A stretch of 64,000 bases of DNA. Origin: Nothopassalora personata. Its lineage: Eukaryota > Ascomycota > Dothideomycetes > Mycosphaerellales > Mycosphaerellaceae. Shown here piece after piece: positions 61,618 to 64,000 of this stretch; the first letter of the stretch is position 1; each line of letters starts with the position of its first letter. A model generated the notes under the pieces. The model had not been told where the DNA came from, made no database searches, and was given only the letters and a program-made list of their open reading frames with translations. The DNA lies in contig CM066289.1 in NCBI GenBank assembly GCA_033816765.1, positions 2,914,001 to 2,978,000 of the forward strand. The letters are read 5' to 3'. Position numbers and translations under genes: made by a program.

Positions 61618-62823
61618 CTACAAACTGATCTCGCCCTTCCACGTGCCGTCCGTCAGTCCCAGCGTGTCAACAAGGTGCTGCCATCTCGGTCCACCTCGTT
61701 CTTTCCTCCTCAGATATTTCATCAACTTTGCTCTCCGATGCACCAACAACCTCAAATTCCGCTTGTTCATCTTGTCAGACGGAGTCCCTCTCAGCTCCAA
61801 GCCATCGGCCAGCGCACGGATCTTGGCTGTCAAGATGGCAATCTGCACCTCACTGCTGCCAGTATCTTGACCAATACGTGGGAAGCCCGATTTGGTCTCT
61901 GCTGCTTCTGACCCAGGCCTCGCTGGCAGAGTCTCGTCTGTGTTGTGTCGTCCAAATGTCTCAATACATCTTTGTGTGTTCACTCGTAGTCGGTCTTTGC
62001 TGCTGCCTAATGATAGGCTTGCGATTCGCTTCAATGCCTCCTGCGCGATGTCGTGCTCTTCCTGTAGCTTCTTCGCCCTTGACTCTGGTGTGCTGTCGGA
62101 GGTGTAGTCTTGCAGCATAGACGTCCCGCGGGTCCAGTCTGGGCGCGATGATCTCCCGGAGTCAACGCTTTCGCTTAGGAATTTGGTGATTTCATCGCTA
62201 ACAGACGCAGAGCCCTCACCCTCACCCTCGCCCTCACCTGGCTTGTCATTCCGTGACTCCTGCTCCTCTGATAAGTCGCGGCCGACGCCATACTCGTCCT
62301 CGGCCGTTGGTTTGTCACCTTCAGGCAATGGCTGTGTCCACCATTTACTTCTCTCGACGCCATGCTCCAGCTCCTCCTTGTTGAGATAGAAATTCAGATG
62401 GCGATCATTTTCGGCGTTCGCGCCAGGTGCATCCGGCGCTGGAGATGCAGTAGTCTTCGTGCGTGCCGAGGGCGTTGGGGGAGATGGCTCAGGCGGCAGT
62501 GCTGTGTCGAAGGAGCGTAGGAATGGCGTTTCGATACCACGAATCGGGTCACCCAGAGCTCCTACCCGCTCTTTCTTCAACACCTCCTGTCTGCTCAAGT
62601 TCGCCGCTTTCCGGGCTTTGGCCTGTGCAATGGCGTATGGATCTCGGTGTTTCCGCTTCTGCGCGACCGTGGATGCTTGTGATGAAGGGGTGAATGAGAA
62701 GGCACGTGAGGTATGGGGGCACTGTGATGCTAGGGAATGTCAACGCCGGTCAGCCACGTCATAACATTGTTACTGACCATTCTGCGCCCGCAGGCATTGG
62801 GCTATGGGGATGCGTGGCGGCAT
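61618..62823 (-). CDS. Mitochondrial small-subunit ribosomal protein uS15m (MRPS28 type)
   Basis: Component of the mitochondrial ribosome small subunit. Exons read on the minus strand, 62823-62778 and 62729-61618, give 385 residues; the 48-nt intron has donor GTCAGT, branch GGCTGAC and acceptor CCTAG, phase 1. The N-terminus MPPRIPIAQCLRAQN plus CPHTSRAFSFTPSS is a mitochondrial presequence. KRKHRDPYAIAQAKARKAAN, GDPIRGIETPFLRSFD and the S15 domain at the C-terminus (TGSSEVQIAILTAKIRAL, KRNLRLLVHRRAKLMKYLRR) identify the family. A GEGEGEGEG low-complexity run sits in the middle. An in-frame start at 62598 (TTG) is not used; the real start lies upstream. Shares a divergent promoter with uS2. 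Confidence 0.93.
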
Positions 62824-63047
62824 CGTTGCTGAGATTCACATCATGACCACCAGTCGTGCCTTCTTACCTTGCGAGCCTCCATCTCTCGAATCTGCGGCGG
62901 ATCTCGGGAGTCTCACTAGCGCGATCAGTCCCACCACGTTCTTGGCGGACAATTCAACTTTACGAAGCGGGCAGCGCTGCAAAACTTCTTCGACCACAGC
63001 AACAGGAACACAACTTCGCAACTCTCCTTCACGTCAATACCGCGAAC
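62824..63047. promoter_or_regulatory. Compact divergent promoter for mitochondrial uS15m and cytosolic uS2
   Basis: Only 224 bases separate the two start codons, so both ribosomal protein genes, one for each compartment, must be controlled from here. No specific element was identified by eye. Confidence 0.6.
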
Positions 63048-64000
63048 ATGGCCGCCCCAAAGAACCTTCCCCCGGTCATGAACGCCAGCGCTCAGGACAT
63101 CGAGCTGCTGCTGTCCGCCCAATGCCACATCGGCAGCAAGAACCTCCAAGTCCACATGGAGCCATACCTCTGGAAGACTCGCCCAGACGGTGTCAACGTG
63201 ATCAACATTGGCAAGACCTAGTACGTGACCCTCTCTCTTCGCCGAATGCGCACAGCTACGTTCAAACGCGAGCTCGTCGCATTGTCTGCAGCTTCGAGGC
63301 CATATATCAACAACTACCATGCTAACACATGCCAAAGCGAGAAGATCCTTCTCGCCGCGCGCATCATCGTCGCCATTGACAACCCAGCCGATGTTGCCGT
63401 CATCTCCGCCCGTCCATACGGCCAGCGTGCCGTCCTCAAGTTCGCTGCCCACACCGGTGCTACTCCAATCGCTGGTCGTTTCACCCCGGGTAACTTCACC
63501 AACTACATCACCCGCTCTTTCCGTGAGCCACGCCTGATCATCGTCACCGACCCCCGCACCGACGCCCAGGCCATCAAGGAGGCTTCTTACGTCAACATTC
63601 CAGTCGTCGCCCTCACCGACACCGACTCCCCGACCGAGTACGTCGACGTCGCCATCCCAACCAACAACAAGGGTCGTCACTCGATCGGTCTCGTTTGGTG
63701 GTTGTTGGCACGTGAGGTCCTCCGTCTCCGCGGCACTCTCGCCAGCCGTGAGACCGAGTGGGACGTCATGCCCGATCTGTACTTCTACCGCGACCCAGAG
63801 GCTGAGGAGAACAAGGACTCGGCTGGTCAGGATGAGGCCAAGGTGCCAGGTGCCGACGAGGTCGGCCCAGGCGCTGTCGAGAGCGGCTTCAACAACGAGT
63901 GGGAGGTCGGTAACGCTGGCACAAGCGCTTTCGCCGCTGCCAGCGGCACTGCAGGTGCACAGGCGGCTTCGACATGGGACGCTGAGGGTGCAGACTGGGC
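63048..64000 (+). CDS. RPS0: 40S ribosomal protein uS2 (RPS0/RPSA), cut by window end
   Basis: Core protein of the cytosolic small ribosomal subunit. Exon 1 is 63048-63220; a 117-nt intron (GTACGT, branch GCTAAC, acceptor CAAAG) leads to exon 2 from 63338 to beyond the window. The codon TA|C at the junction makes Tyr in [20 protein letters not shown]. Diagnostic blocks are [63 protein letters not shown] and [23 protein letters not shown]. The acidic, Ala/Gly/Trp-rich C-terminus (WDAEGADWA) is close to its end; the stop is not in the window. 278 residues are visible. Confidence 0.96.

Noticed and set aside
1..64000. Secondary-metabolite cluster or virus-derived insertion
   Set aside because: No polyketide synthase, peptide synthetase, terpene cyclase, viral polymerase or capsid-like frame is present; the genes are mainly unrelated housekeeping functions.

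Overview
This window comes from a filamentous ascomycete nuclear genome. Genes are dense, sit on both strands, and are either intronless or carry short introns of about 46-139 nt with fungal branch motifs (CTGAC/CTAAC type). Gene content such as RPC160, SWR1, NEDD8 E2, complex I NDUFB8, Zn2Cys6 and bHLH regulators, GPI-anchored Ser/Gly-rich surface proteins and LRLPAELRN-type proteins suits Pezizomycotina. Several small conserved proteins suggest Dothideomycetes, but that is inference.

Layout. 0-16 kb: isocitrate lyase, an FHA-domain protein, RNA polymerase III largest subunit, the NEDD8-conjugating enzyme UBC12, a mARC-like MOSC protein, and a SHB17-like phosphatase. 16-23 kb: a divergent pair of surface proteins, namely a large GPI-anchored modular protein and a transmembrane aspartyl-protease homologue that lacks its first catalytic Asp. 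23-34 kb: a small hydrophilic protein, histidine methyltransferase HPM1, a short-chain dehydrogenase, NDUFB8 and the SWR1 ATPase. 34-38.5 kb: a secreted Gly/Ser-rich protein, then a gene-poor tract with a decayed Zn2Cys6 transcription factor. 38.5-46 kb: UBC15-type E2, GPI8, a two-exon Myb/SANT-like gene that single-ORF reading misses, a predicted three-exon unknown and an INO4-like bHLH. 46-56 kb: a Ync13-like MUN/C2 protein, a secreted Ser/Thr-rich protein, a SET/post-SET protein and an IFRD protein. 56-61.5 kb: a SnoaL/NTF2-like protein, a small unknown and three tandem paralogues (doubtful, broken, intact). 61.5-64 kb: mitochondrial uS15 and cytosolic uS2 share a short divergent promoter; uS2 runs off the end.

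Most genes are unrelated housekeeping functions, and I see no biosynthetic cluster, transposon, tRNA or CRISPR. The strongest unusual signals are two introns that must use a GC donor (UBC12 and the Ync13-like gene), the divergent surface pair with a protease-dead member, the decayed transcription factor with CAR-to-TAR-type stops, and the decaying tandem paralogue family.

Exon boundaries were worked out by reading splice sites against remembered family consensus. No alignment or transcript data were available.
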